Positions 32,441-39,483 of a stretch of DNA of 64,000 nucleotides are shown one piece after another (within the stretch, counting starts at the first letter, position 1; each line of letters begins with the position of its first letter). The position numbers and the translations under genes are program-made. This DNA comes from Mycobacterium heidelbergense. Lineage in GTDB: Bacteria > Actinomycetota > Actinomycetes > Mycobacteriales > Mycobacteriaceae. The notes beneath the pieces were generated by a model that saw only the letters and a program-made list of their open reading frames with translations, was not told the DNA's origin and did no database searches. Location: assembly GCF_010730745.1 (NCBI RefSeq), contig NZ_AP022615.1, positions 1,240,001-1,304,000 on the forward strand, written 5' to 3'.

Positions 32441-32941
32441 CTACGAGGTTCTGACGACCTGTCCGGATTCCTTGTCCCATCTGAGCTGGATGGACTCGTC
32501 ACCCTGGTGGCCCATCAGGGTGGTGTAGGACTCGATCACCACCTCGCCGTCGTCGTTGGTGCAGATGTTCTTGGTGACGACGATGTCGGCGCCGAAACGC
32601 TCGTCCACCGAGTAGATGTCCATCCTGGCCCACAGCTTGTCGCCGGCCAAGATCGGCTTGTAGAAGACGAACCGCTGGTCGACCTGGACGATTTGCATGG
32701 TTTCCATGCCGACGTCGACGTTCCGGAAGAAGTCGGACTGGACAAGTTTCGCCAGTATCGACACGAACGTCATCGGCGCGACGATGCTGCCATAGCCGAG
32801 TCCGGCGGCCGCGTCCTCGTCGTAACAGGCCGGATCCTCGTACTTGATGGCTTGCGCAAACTGACGGAGCTGTTCGCGGCCCACGACGAAGTAGTCCGGG
32901 TACCGCCAGACCATCCCGCGGATGTCGGTCTTGAGAGCCAT
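32441..32941 (-). CDS. hadC: (3R)-hydroxyacyl-ACP dehydratase subunit HadC
   Basis: A 166-residue hotdog-fold subunit, the same length as in M. tuberculosis. HadC pairs with catalytic HadB to dehydrate long hydroxyacyl chains in the FAS-II cycle of mycolic acid synthesis. Recognised parts are MVWRYPDYFVVGREQLRQFA, MTFVSILAKLVQSDFF and QIVQVDQRFVFYKPILAGDK, in parallel with HadA. It lacks the hydratase motif found in HadB, as expected for the structural, substrate-holding partner. It lies 14 bases behind hadB. Confidence 0.97.
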   Translation of the reverse strand: MALKTDIRGMVWRYPDYFVVGREQLRQFAQAIKYEDPACYDEDAAAGLGYGSIVAPMTFVSILAKLVQSDFFRNVDVGMETMQIVQVDQRFVFYKPILAGDKLWARMDIYSVDERFGADIVVTKNICTNDDGEVVIESYTTLMGHQGDESIQLRWDKESGQVVRTS

Positions 32942-32955
32942 AAACCTACGCCCGT

Positions 32956-33384
32956 CTACGCCAGCTTCGCCGACGCGATGGCCCGCCCGAAGATCTTCTT
33001 GCCCCCGGTGGTGGCCGTCAGCGCGATGGTCACCGACTTGCTCTCCGGATCGACCGACTTCACCCGGCCGCTGAAGACGAGCTCGGCGCCCTTCCCGTCG
33101 TTGGGCACCGGCACCACGGCGGTGAACCGCACGTTGTACTCGGTGACCGCACCGGGATCGCCGACCCACGCGGTGACGTAGCCGCCGCCGATGCCCATGG
33201 TCAGCATCCCGTGGGCGATCGCGGTGTCGAGCCCGACGACCTTGGCGATCTCGTCGTCCCAGTGGATCGGGTTCAAGTCACCGGAGACCCCCGCGTAGTT
33301 CACCAGATCCTGGCGGGTCAGCGGGTAGGTCTTCTCGGGAAGCTGGTCGCCCACTTTGACCGAACTGAACTCACGCAGTGGCAT
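32956..33384 (-). CDS. hadB: (3R)-hydroxyacyl-ACP dehydratase catalytic subunit HadB
   Basis: A 142-residue catalytic subunit, almost identical in sequence and equal in length to M. tuberculosis HadB. The hydratase motif is complete: YAGVSGDLNPIHWDDEIAK, with catalytic Asp near 36 and His near 41, then HGMLTMGIGGGYVTAWVGDP. It joins HadA or HadC as heterodimers that dehydrate 3-hydroxyacyl-ACP in FAS-II. The start ATG lies inside the end of hadA, a 14-bp overlap. Confidence 0.98.
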   Translation of the reverse strand: MPLREFSSVKVGDQLPEKTYPLTRQDLVNYAGVSGDLNPIHWDDEIAKVVGLDTAIAHGMLTMGIGGGYVTAWVGDPGAVTEYNVRFTAVVPVPNDGKGAELVFSGRVKSVDPESKSVTIALTATTGGKKIFGRAIASAKLA

Positions 33385-33850
33385 CAGAAAATCCCTCTTC
33401 TCCATCTTCGCCGACACGGCCCGCCAGGGTCGTGTAGGTCTCCTGCACGATGTCACCGGCTTCATCGGTGATGATGTTCTTGGTCACGATGATCTGGGTG
33501 CCGTGCGCCTGACGCACCGAATCCACGTACACGTCGCAGTAGAGCCTGTCGCCCGCCACGATCGGCTTCGAGAAATTCAGCACCTGGTCGACCTGGACGA
33601 TCTGCGCGTCCTCAACCGCGATGTTGGCGTATTTGAAAAACGCCGACTGGGCCTGGTAGCCGAACACGCAGATGAACGTCAGCGGGGCCAGCAGACCCTT
33701 ATAGCCGAGTTCGGCGGCCGCGTCCTCCTCGAAGAACGGGGTGTCGTCGTTTTGCACGGCAACGGCGTACTCGCGGATCTTCTCCCGCTCCACCTCGTAG
33801 TAGTCGGGATACCGGTAATGCATCCCGACGAGGTTTGTGGTCAGCGGCAC
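33371..33850 (-). CDS. hadA: (3R)-hydroxyacyl-ACP dehydratase subunit HadA
   Basis: A 159-residue hotdog subunit that partners HadB for shorter FAS-II intermediates. It starts at GTG (VPLTTNLVGMHYRYPDYYEV). Cys61 (LTFICVFG), the residue modified by activated thiacetazone and isoxyl in M. tuberculosis, is present. Compared with that species TPFF replaces WYF near residue 38. It is first of hadABC, whose transcript probably runs on through tRNA-Trp toward secE. Confidence 0.97.
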   Translation of the reverse strand: MPLTTNLVGMHYRYPDYYEVEREKIREYAVAVQNDDTPFFEEDAAAELGYKGLLAPLTFICVFGYQAQSAFFKYANIAVEDAQIVQVDQVLNFSKPIVAGDRLYCDVYVDSVRQAHGTQIIVTKNIITDEAGDIVQETYTTLAGRVGEDGEEGFSDATA

Positions 33851-33898
33851 GGGTCTAGAACCTACCTAGTCAACCTGAATAAGCCTTGGCGGGTTGAC

Positions 33899-34066
33899 CT
33901 AGCGTGTCTCGCGGTGCGCCTGGTGCTTGCCACAATTCGGGCAGAACTTCTTCAGCTCCATCCGGTCGGGATCGTTGCGGCGGTTCTTCTTGGTGATGTA
34001 GTTACGGTGCTTGCACACCTCGCATGCCAAGGTGATCTTCGGCCGCACGTCGGTACTGGAAGCCAT
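33899..34066 (-). CDS. rpmG: Large ribosomal subunit protein bL33 (zinc-binding form)
   Basis: A 55-residue L33. The product begins MASSTDVRPKITLACEVCKH and contains RNYITKKNRRNDPDRMELKK, then FCPNCGKHQAHRETR. Two CxxC pairs (CEVC, CPNC) make this the zinc-binding form, corresponding to rpmG2 of M. tuberculosis. Mycobacteria usually have a second zinc-free copy elsewhere that takes over in zinc starvation. It lies between tRNA-Met and hadA. Confidence 0.96.
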   Translation of the reverse strand: MASSTDVRPKITLACEVCKHRNYITKKNRRNDPDRMELKKFCPNCGKHQAHRETR

Positions 34067-34109
34067 GACGGTTCTCTCTCACATCTCTCGGGTGTGCCTT
34101 GTTGTGTTG

Positions 34110-34183
<74 letters not shown>

Positions 34184-34220
34184 TCGGGCCACCCCGTGTT
34201 GGGTTCGGGGGCGTCCGCCG

Positions 34221-34293
34221 AGCCCCCTAACGGAATCGAACCGTTGACCTTTTCCTTACCATGGAAACGCTCTACCGACTGAGCTAAGGGGGC
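34221..34293 (-). tRNA. tRNA-Thr (GGT)
   Basis: A 73-base cloverleaf with acceptor GCCCCCT paired to AGGGGGC, D stem GCTC/GAGC, and anticodon stem TTTCC/GGAAA around loop ATGGTAA (anticodon GGT). The T loop is TTCGATT and the discriminator is T. It lies 37 bp from tRNA-Met. Confidence 0.95.
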
Positions 34294-34417
34294 CGTTCAC
34301 CCAAGCGACAGTCGCGCCGCGGGGCCTAAAAGAGGGTACAGCCTGGCGCGCAGCGTCACCAAACCAGCGACGCGGCCCGGGGCGGCAAGTGAAAAAGTTT
34401 GCGACGGGCGGGGGCGC

Positions 34418-34624
34418 TCATCCGCTGTCGCTGCCGCGGGGTTGCCACGCGCTGAGGTCGCTGAACTCGTCGTACTCGCCGTCGGTCTGATCCTCGGAGC
34501 CGGCCTCGCCGAGCAGGGCCCGCAACGCGAGATGGACGGCCTCGCGGGTGTCGGCCAGATGGAACCGATGTATCGCCTCTTGGACCAGGTCGTCGTCGAT
34601 TTCGATCTCGACCCTCTTCTTCAT
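34418..34624 (-). CDS. VapB-like antitoxin without a neighbouring toxin
   Basis: A 68-residue protein with the ribbon-helix-helix start of VapB antitoxins of the DUF2191 type: MKKRVEIEIDDDLVQEAIHR, then FHLADTREAVHLALRALLGE. The acidic tail (DQTDGEYDEFSDLS) would be the toxin-binding part. No PIN-domain gene lies downstream; the next features are tRNA-Thr and tRNA-Met. A TATTGT box (34631-34636) lies six bases before the ATG, the leaderless geometry. It may regulate itself, serve a toxin elsewhere, or be a relic. Confidence 0.8.
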   Translation of the reverse strand: MKKRVEIEIDDDLVQEAIHRFHLADTREAVHLALRALLGEAGSEDQTDGEYDEFSDLSAWQPRGSDSG

Positions 34625-34630
34625 GTGCCA

Positions 34631-34699
34631 ACAATACCCACTGCCGAACCGATGCGCGGCGGCCAGTTTTCGCGACAGGCCCGCGACAGGCCATAGTCT
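34631..34699. promoter_or_regulatory. Back-to-back leaderless promoters for the VapB-like and glyoxalase genes
   Basis: Two TANNNT boxes point away from each other. TATTGT on the minus strand (34631-34636) lies six bases before the VapB-like ATG. TAGTCT on the plus strand (34694-34699) lies six bases before the glyoxalase GTG. Neither gene has a ribosome binding site in the remaining space. Confidence 0.5.
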
Positions 34700-34705
34700 G
34701 GTCGG

Positions 34706-35419
34706 GTGTCACAGGACCGGCTGTACTTCCGTCAACTGCTCTCCGGTCGCGATTTTGCCGCCGGCGACATGTTCGCGACGCAAATGCGCAACTTTGCCTA
34801 CCTGATCGGCGATCGTCAGACCGGCGACTGCGTCGTGGTCGACCCGGCGTACGCCGCCGGCGATCTGCTCGACACGCTCGAGGCCGACGACATGCGCCTG
34901 TCCGGGGTGCTGGTGACCCATCACCATCCCGACCACGTGGGCGGTTCGATGATGGGGTTTGAGCTGAACGGCCTGGCCGAGCTTCTGGAGCGGGCACCCG
35001 TGCCCGTGCACGTGAATACCCATGAGGCCCTTTGGGTTTCGCGGGTCACCGGGGTCGGCCTCGGCGACCTGACCACCCATGAGGGCCACGACAAGGTCAG
35101 CGTCGGGGACATCGAAATCGAACTGCTGCACACTCCGGGTCACACGCCCGGCAGCCAGTGCTTCCTGCTGGAGGGCCGCCTGGTCGCCGGGGACACCCTG
35201 TTCCTGGACGGCTGCGGGCGCACCGACTTCCCGGGCGGCGACTCCGACGAGATGTACCGCAGCCTGCGGCGGCTCGCCGCGCTTCCCGGTGACCCGACAG
35301 TGTTTCCGGGGCACTGGTATTCGGCCGAGCCGAGCGCGTCGCTGTCGGAGGTCAGGCGTTCCAACTACGTGTATCGCGCCGCCGATCTTGATCAGTGGCG
35401 AATGTTGATGGGCGGCTGA
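34706..35419 (+). CDS. Glyoxalase-II-like metallo-beta-lactamase fold hydrolase (Rv0634c-like)
   Basis: A 237-residue MBL-fold hydrolase, the same length as M. tuberculosis Rv0634c. The metal motif THHHPDHVGG lies near residue 71. Later ligands appear in LLHTPGHTPGSQC (His), LVAGDTLFLDGCGRTD (Asp) and VFPGHWYS (His). Glyoxalase II splits S-lactoyl thiol esters; in mycobacteria the thiol would be mycothiol, though persulfide dioxygenases and other thioesterases share the fold. GTG start, probably leaderless. Confidence 0.9.
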   Translation: MSQDRLYFRQLLSGRDFAAGDMFATQMRNFAYLIGDRQTGDCVVVDPAYAAGDLLDTLEADDMRLSGVLVTHHHPDHVGGSMMGFELNGLAELLERAPVPVHVNTHEALWVSRVTGVGLGDLTTHEGHDKVSVGDIEIELLHTPGHTPGSQCFLLEGRLVAGDTLFLDGCGRTDFPGGDSDEMYRSLRRLAALPGDPTVFPGHWYSAEPSASLSEVRRSNYVYRAADLDQWRMLMGG

Positions 35420-35505
35420 GCCACGCCATTTTGTGATCACCGATTGTGCGCCCAGCGAAATTCTCGGCCGAAGACCACTGTGATATAAGCGGAAGGGTGG
35501 ATTCA

Positions 35506-36339
35506 ATGGGGTGGATCCAGGGCGGCTGGCACGGGGTCACCAATGTTGGGTCCAGCACCTGGTTATCGTGGGCGGCGTGGGCCGCGATTTTGCTGGGGGT
35601 CGTCGCGCTGCTCTTCGCAAACCGGCAGGTCAAACTGAACCGCCGGTTGGCCGCCGAGCAGGTCAGGCCGCACGTCGCGATGTTCATGGAACCGCACCCC
35701 GCCGACTGGCACGTGATCGAACTCGTGGTCAGGAATTTCGGGCGGACCGCGGCCTACGACATACGGTTCTCCTTTCCGAACCCGCCGACGGTCGCCGAAT
35801 ACGAAAGCGCCGCCGACGGCTACGCCGACGTCGTCGAACTGCGGCTGCCCCGCGAGTTGCCGGTGCTGGCGCCGGGCCAGGAATGGCGCATGGTGTGGGA
35901 TTCGGCGCTCGACCGCGCCGAAATCGGAGGCGGCATCGAGTCCCGCTTCACCGGGACCGTGGTCTACCACGACCGCCCCGACAAGCCGCGCGGTTGGCGG
36001 TTCTGGCGGCGCGATCGCCCGGCGCTGCGGACCGATGTGGTGCTGGACTGGGATGCCCTGCCGCCGGTTCAGCGCATCGAGTTGATGACGACCCACGACC
36101 TGGCGAAGCGGGAAAAGCAAAAGCTGGAGCTGCTGCGCGGCGTGCTGACCTACTTTCACTACGCGAGCAAGGAAACGCGTCCCGACGTGTTCCGCAGCGA
36201 GATCGAACGCATCAACGGCGCCGTGCAGGAGACCCAGGACAGGTGGCGCACCCGGGTGCTCGACCAGCCCACCGACGTCAGCGTGCGGTGGGGTAACGCC
36301 CAAACCGATCTGGGCAAACATCGCGGCCAGCAGGCCTGA
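35506..36339 (+). CDS. Single-pass membrane protein of unknown function (Rv0633c-like)
   Basis: A 277-residue protein in the place of M. tuberculosis Rv0633c (279 aa). One transmembrane helix lies near residues 20-40 (WAAWAAILLGVVALLFAN). The rest is soluble: a beta-rich part near 55-150 (VIELVVRNFGRTAAYDIRFS, LAPGQEWRMVWDSALDRAEI) resembling immunoglobulin-like folds seen in many TM-anchored actinobacterial proteins. A helical charged C-terminus follows (KREKQKLELLRG). ATG 35506 is chosen because ggaagg lies nine bases upstream; GTG 35497 is too close to it. Stop and next start are 17 bases apart, so it may be co-transcribed with echA3. Function unknown. Confidence 0.82.
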   Translation: MGWIQGGWHGVTNVGSSTWLSWAAWAAILLGVVALLFANRQVKLNRRLAAEQVRPHVAMFMEPHPADWHVIELVVRNFGRTAAYDIRFSFPNPPTVAEYESAADGYADVVELRLPRELPVLAPGQEWRMVWDSALDRAEIGGGIESRFTGTVVYHDRPDKPRGWRFWRRDRPALRTDVVLDWDALPPVQRIELMTTHDLAKREKQKLELLRGVLTYFHYASKETRPDVFRSEIERINGAVQETQDRWRTRVLDQPTDVSVRWGNAQTDLGKHRGQQA

Positions 36340-36356
36340 TGGGCAAGGAGCAACCT

Positions 36357-37052
36357 ATGAGCGGCCCGGTCCTCTACAGCCACAAGGATTCCATCGCGGT
36401 CATCCGGATGGACGACGGCAAAGTCAATGCGCTGGGCCCGACGATGCAACAGACCCTCAACGAGGCGATCGACCGGGCCGACGGCGACAACGTCGGCGCG
36501 CTGGTGATCACCGGGAACGAGCGGGTGTTCAGCGGCGGGTTCGACCTGAAGATCCTGACCTCCGGCGAGGTGCAGCCCGCGATCGACATGCTCAGGGGCG
36601 GCTTCGAGCTGGCGTATCGGCTCTTGACCTATCCCAAGCCGGTGGTGATGGCGTGCACCGGGCATGCCATCGCGATGGGCGCCTTCCTGTTGTCGTCCGG
36701 CGACCACCGGGTGGCCGCGCACGCCTACAACATCCAGGCCAACGAGGTTGCGATCGGGATGACCATCCCGTACGCGGCCCTGGAGATCATGAAGCTGCGG
36801 CTGACGCGGTCGGCCTACCAGCAGGCCGTCGGGCTGGCCAAGACGTTCTTCGGTGAAACCGCCCTCGCCGCGGGCTTCGTCGACGAGATCGTGTTGCCCG
36901 AGATGGTGGTGAACCGCGCCGAGGAGGCCGCGCGCGAATTCGCCGGCCTGCACCAGCACGCCCACGCCGCGACCAAGCTGCGCGCCCGCGCCGACGCGCT
37001 GAAGGCCATCCGCGCCGGCATCGACGGGATGGAAGCCGAGTTCGGGCTGTAG
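36357..37052 (+). CDS. echA3: Enoyl-CoA hydratase/isomerase family protein EchA3
   Basis: A 231-residue crotonase-fold protein, equal in length to M. tuberculosis EchA3 (Rv0632c). The oxyanion-hole segments are ALVITGNERVFSGGFDLKIL and CTGHAIAMGAFLLSSGDHRV. The usual second catalytic glutamate of enoyl hydratases falls in NEVAIGMTIPYAALEIMKLR, where the pattern is divergent, so hydratase activity is not assured; other crotonase reactions are possible. The ATG follows AAGGAG. A palindromic terminator begins 13 bases after the stop. Confidence 0.92.
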   Translation: MSGPVLYSHKDSIAVIRMDDGKVNALGPTMQQTLNEAIDRADGDNVGALVITGNERVFSGGFDLKILTSGEVQPAIDMLRGGFELAYRLLTYPKPVVMACTGHAIAMGAFLLSSGDHRVAAHAYNIQANEVAIGMTIPYAALEIMKLRLTRSAYQQAVGLAKTFFGETALAAGFVDEIVLPEMVVNRAEEAAREFAGLHQHAHAATKLRARADALKAIRAGIDGMEAEFGL

Positions 37053-37064
37053 GGAGAAGGCGAT

Positions 37065-37084
37065 GCGGTTGCCCGGGCAACCGC
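37065..37084. terminator. Palindromic terminator between echA3 and the patatin gene
   Basis: A perfect 20-base palindrome, gcggttgcccgggcaaccgc, folds as an 8-bp stem with a ccgg tetraloop. It lies just after echA3, in the 120-bp gap where echA3 and the patatin operon converge. Confidence 0.7.
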
Positions 37085-37172
37085 CTCACCCTCGTGTCGC
37101 CTCCTCCAATTTCGAAGTGTGGCACGCCAACGCCGGGCCGTCACTTCACCCTGGTGGGCGACCCGATCGCCG

Positions 37173-38186
37173 TCAACCGGCCCAGCGGAAGCGCTTGAGA
37201 TAGGCCGGCCAGTCCCACGTCGACAGGAACTCCTGCGTCGCCTCATACCCCTTGTCGTAGAGCTCCTCCAGGCGCGCCGCCGGGGCATCGAAGTCGAGCA
37301 CGCCCACGTTGGTCGATTCGACGACGATCGCACGGGTTGAGACCCATGGGTGGTTGAGGTGGGTCTGGTCGTGCCCCGCCAGCATGGTGGTGAGCAGGCT
37401 TTCCAACAATGCCGTCTGTTCAAAGAAGCGCAGGGGTTTCAGCGCGGGCATCACCGCACCGATGCCCTCGGTCGGCCTCGGTAGGACCGTGATCCCGAAC
37501 GTCGGCCAGCGTGGTGATTTGCCGTCGGGCCGGTCGAAGGTGTCGATCGGAAAATTCGACAGCACGCCGCCGTCGACGAGGGTGGATGTCGCCCCGCTGA
37601 CGCCGGTCAGCTTGACCGGGCGGTAGAAGAACGGGATCGCCATCGAAGCGCGGACCGCCTCGGCGACCGGCTGCTCATCGGGGTCCAGCCCGTAGAGCCG
37701 CCGGTAGTCCCACGGCAGTCTCACCAGCTGGGCCGCGGTCAAGTCGGCGACGGTGGTCACCAGCTTGTAGTGCCGTCCCCCGATCAGGTAGGCGTCGTCG
37801 AGAAGCAGGTCACCGAAGGTGGTGACGCCCAGGTTCTTCAGCTCGCCCCGAATCCAGTCGTGGGCGACGTCACCCCGATACATGCTCGTTTCCCGCACCA
37901 GTCCCCACGCGGCACCGAGGTAGGGGACGGGTCCCGCGTCGCGCCACTTGCGCAGCGGCACCGAGAAGGCGAGTTCCTTGACCTCCGCGCCGGTCAGCTG
38001 GCCCTCTTTGGACCCGGCCGCCAAGATCGCCGCGACCACCGAGCCGGCCGACACGCCCGACACTCTCTTGATCGAATATCCGGCATCCATCAGCGCGACG
38101 ATGGCGCCCACCAGGCCGATGAACTTGACGCCACCGCCGGAGAGCACGAGATCCACGGATTTCGGCTGTTCCGCCTTGACCGCCAT
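37173..38186 (-). CDS. Patatin-like phospholipase
   Basis: A 337-residue patatin-fold lipid acyl hydrolase. The oxyanion loop is LVLSGGGVKFIG (residues 13-24), the nucleophile Ser46 lies in GVSAG and the catalytic Asp205 in LVDGGVLSNFP, so the Ser-Asp dyad is complete. AEAVRASMAIPFFYRPVKL, the family's pre-Asp stretch, is also present. No signal peptide is visible. Its ATG directly follows the cyanase stop with no base between, so the two are translationally coupled. No such gene lies between echA3 and recC in M. tuberculosis. Confidence 0.93.
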   Translation of the reverse strand: MAVKAEQPKSVDLVLSGGGVKFIGLVGAIVALMDAGYSIKRVSGVSAGSVVAAILAAGSKEGQLTGAEVKELAFSVPLRKWRDAGPVPYLGAAWGLVRETSMYRGDVAHDWIRGELKNLGVTTFGDLLLDDAYLIGGRHYKLVTTVADLTAAQLVRLPWDYRRLYGLDPDEQPVAEAVRASMAIPFFYRPVKLTGVSGATSTLVDGGVLSNFPIDTFDRPDGKSPRWPTFGITVLPRPTEGIGAVMPALKPLRFFEQTALLESLLTTMLAGHDQTHLNHPWVSTRAIVVESTNVGVLDFDAPAARLEELYDKGYEATQEFLSTWDWPAYLKRFRWAG

Positions 38187-38642
38187 CTAGTTCTCCGCCG
38201 AAACCCATTGGTAGGGAAGGAATTTCCCGTCGAAGGTCACCACGACCCGGTCGCCGGAGGGGTGCGGCTTTTTCTGCAGGTCGACGCTGAAGTTGATGGC
38301 GCTCATGATGCCGTCGCCGAACTGCTCGTGGATCAGCTCCTTGATGGCGCCGCCGTACACCTGAAGGGCCTCGTAAAAACGGTAGACGGTCGGGTCGGTC
38401 GGCACGGCGGTGGGCAGGCCGCCGCGCATGGGCGGCGCCGCCAGCACGGGCACCGCCGACTCGTCGAGGCCGAGCATCGCGGCGAGCACCTTGCCGAGCT
38501 CGGCGGGAATCGGCTGCTGGCCGAGCAGCGCCGACGTGGTCCACACCACCGGCCTGTCGATGGCGTCGGCCAGCTCCTGCCAGCTCAGTCCCTTCGCCAG
38601 CCGCGCGACGACGATCCGCTCGGTGAGTTCGTTTCTGTTCAT
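38187..38642 (-). CDS. cynS: Cyanate hydratase (cyanase)
   Basis: A 151-residue cyanase, which converts cyanate and bicarbonate to ammonia and CO2. The N-terminal helical domain resembles a DNA-binding fold (AKGLSWQELADAIDRPVVWT, ALLGQQPIP). The C-terminal catalytic domain is complete: IPTDP-type VPTDPTVYRFYEALQVYG, then KELIHEQFGDGIMSAINF. The residues equal to E. coli Arg96, Glu99 and Ser122 are Arg88, Glu91 and Ser114. Length matches E. coli CynS (156 aa). It stands alone from cynT or a cyanate transporter. It sits between a methyltransferase and a patatin gene. Confidence 0.95.
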   Translation of the reverse strand: MNRNELTERIVVARLAKGLSWQELADAIDRPVVWTTSALLGQQPIPAELGKVLAAMLGLDESAVPVLAAPPMRGGLPTAVPTDPTVYRFYEALQVYGGAIKELIHEQFGDGIMSAINFSVDLQKKPHPSGDRVVVTFDGKFLPYQWVSAEN

Positions 38643-38663
38643 CGTCCCAGCATGCCCGCCCGG

Positions 38664-39437
38664 TCACGCCGGCTTCGTCGCGGTGACCAGGCGCGTGGAG
38701 AACCAGGGGCCGCCGTACCACATGCGCCATCCGAGGTTGCGGCGCTTCACGTTTCGCCAGCCCAGGTCGCGCAGATGTTCGGCGTGCTGACGGGTCTCCC
38801 ACAGGTCCGCGATGGCGAGGCGACCACCCGGCCGCAGCACGCGGACGGCCTCGTCCAGCGCCTGTCGCCGGCCCTCGCTGGTCGGGATGTTGTGGATGGC
38901 CAGGCTGCTGACGATGACGTCGACGCTCGCGTCGGGCAACGGCAGAGCGGTCATGTCGGCGGTGTGCACCTCGACGCGGTCGGCGACGTTCTCCAACGCC
39001 GCGTTGGCCAACGTCGCCTGCTCCGAGTTGTCGGTCTGGTCGGCGTGCCACAGATCGACGCCTATCGCCCGGCCCCGCGGCAACCGCTTGGCCGCGGCGA
39101 GCAGCACCGCGCCGCGCCCGCATCCGAGGTCGAGCACGGTCTCGTCGCCCTGCAGCCGAAGGTCGTCGAGGATGCGGTCCCACACCACGAACTTGCCGGA
39201 GCGCGTTGCGTAGGCGTACCAGACGGTCGTCGCGATCATCATCCCGGCCGACGTGCCCGCGAGCGCCGCCGTCACCCGCTTGCCGCGTGCCCAGCTGATG
39301 CCCGCCCACACCGCCAGGGCGGCGGCCTGGGCGCCGATGCCGATCGCCTGGCCGCGCGCCGAGATGGTGTGGAATGACCCGTCGATTCCGTAGTCGCCCC
39401 GATGATCGTGCACGATCACGAGCTTACGACTCGACAC
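38664..39437 (-). CDS. Membrane-anchored SAM-dependent methyltransferase
   Basis: A 257-residue protein whose first half has two hydrophobic helices (AIGIGAQAAALAVWAGISWA near 31-50 and TAALAGTSAGMMIATTVWYA near 56-75). A class I methyltransferase domain follows: VLDLGCGRGAVLLAAAKRLP, VIVSSLAIHNIP and RVLRPGGRLAIADLW. The substrate is unknown. The start is uncertain: GTG at 39437 has a GGGGA site upstream, but GTGs at 39419 and 39413 are in frame. The cyanase gene starts 21 bases after its stop, so it heads the operon. It is divergent from recC by 46 bp. Confidence 0.88.
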   Translation of the reverse strand: MSSRKLVIVHDHRGDYGIDGSFHTISARGQAIGIGAQAAALAVWAGISWARGKRVTAALAGTSAGMMIATTVWYAYATRSGKFVVWDRILDDLRLQGDETVLDLGCGRGAVLLAAAKRLPRGRAIGVDLWHADQTDNSEQATLANAALENVADRVEVHTADMTALPLPDASVDVIVSSLAIHNIPTSEGRRQALDEAVRVLRPGGRLAIADLWETRQHAEHLRDLGWRNVKRRNLGWRMWYGGPWFSTRLVTATKPA

Positions 39438-39483
39438 GGCGTCGTCCCCGCCTGTCGGTGGGGCGTTCTATGGTGACACCGCA

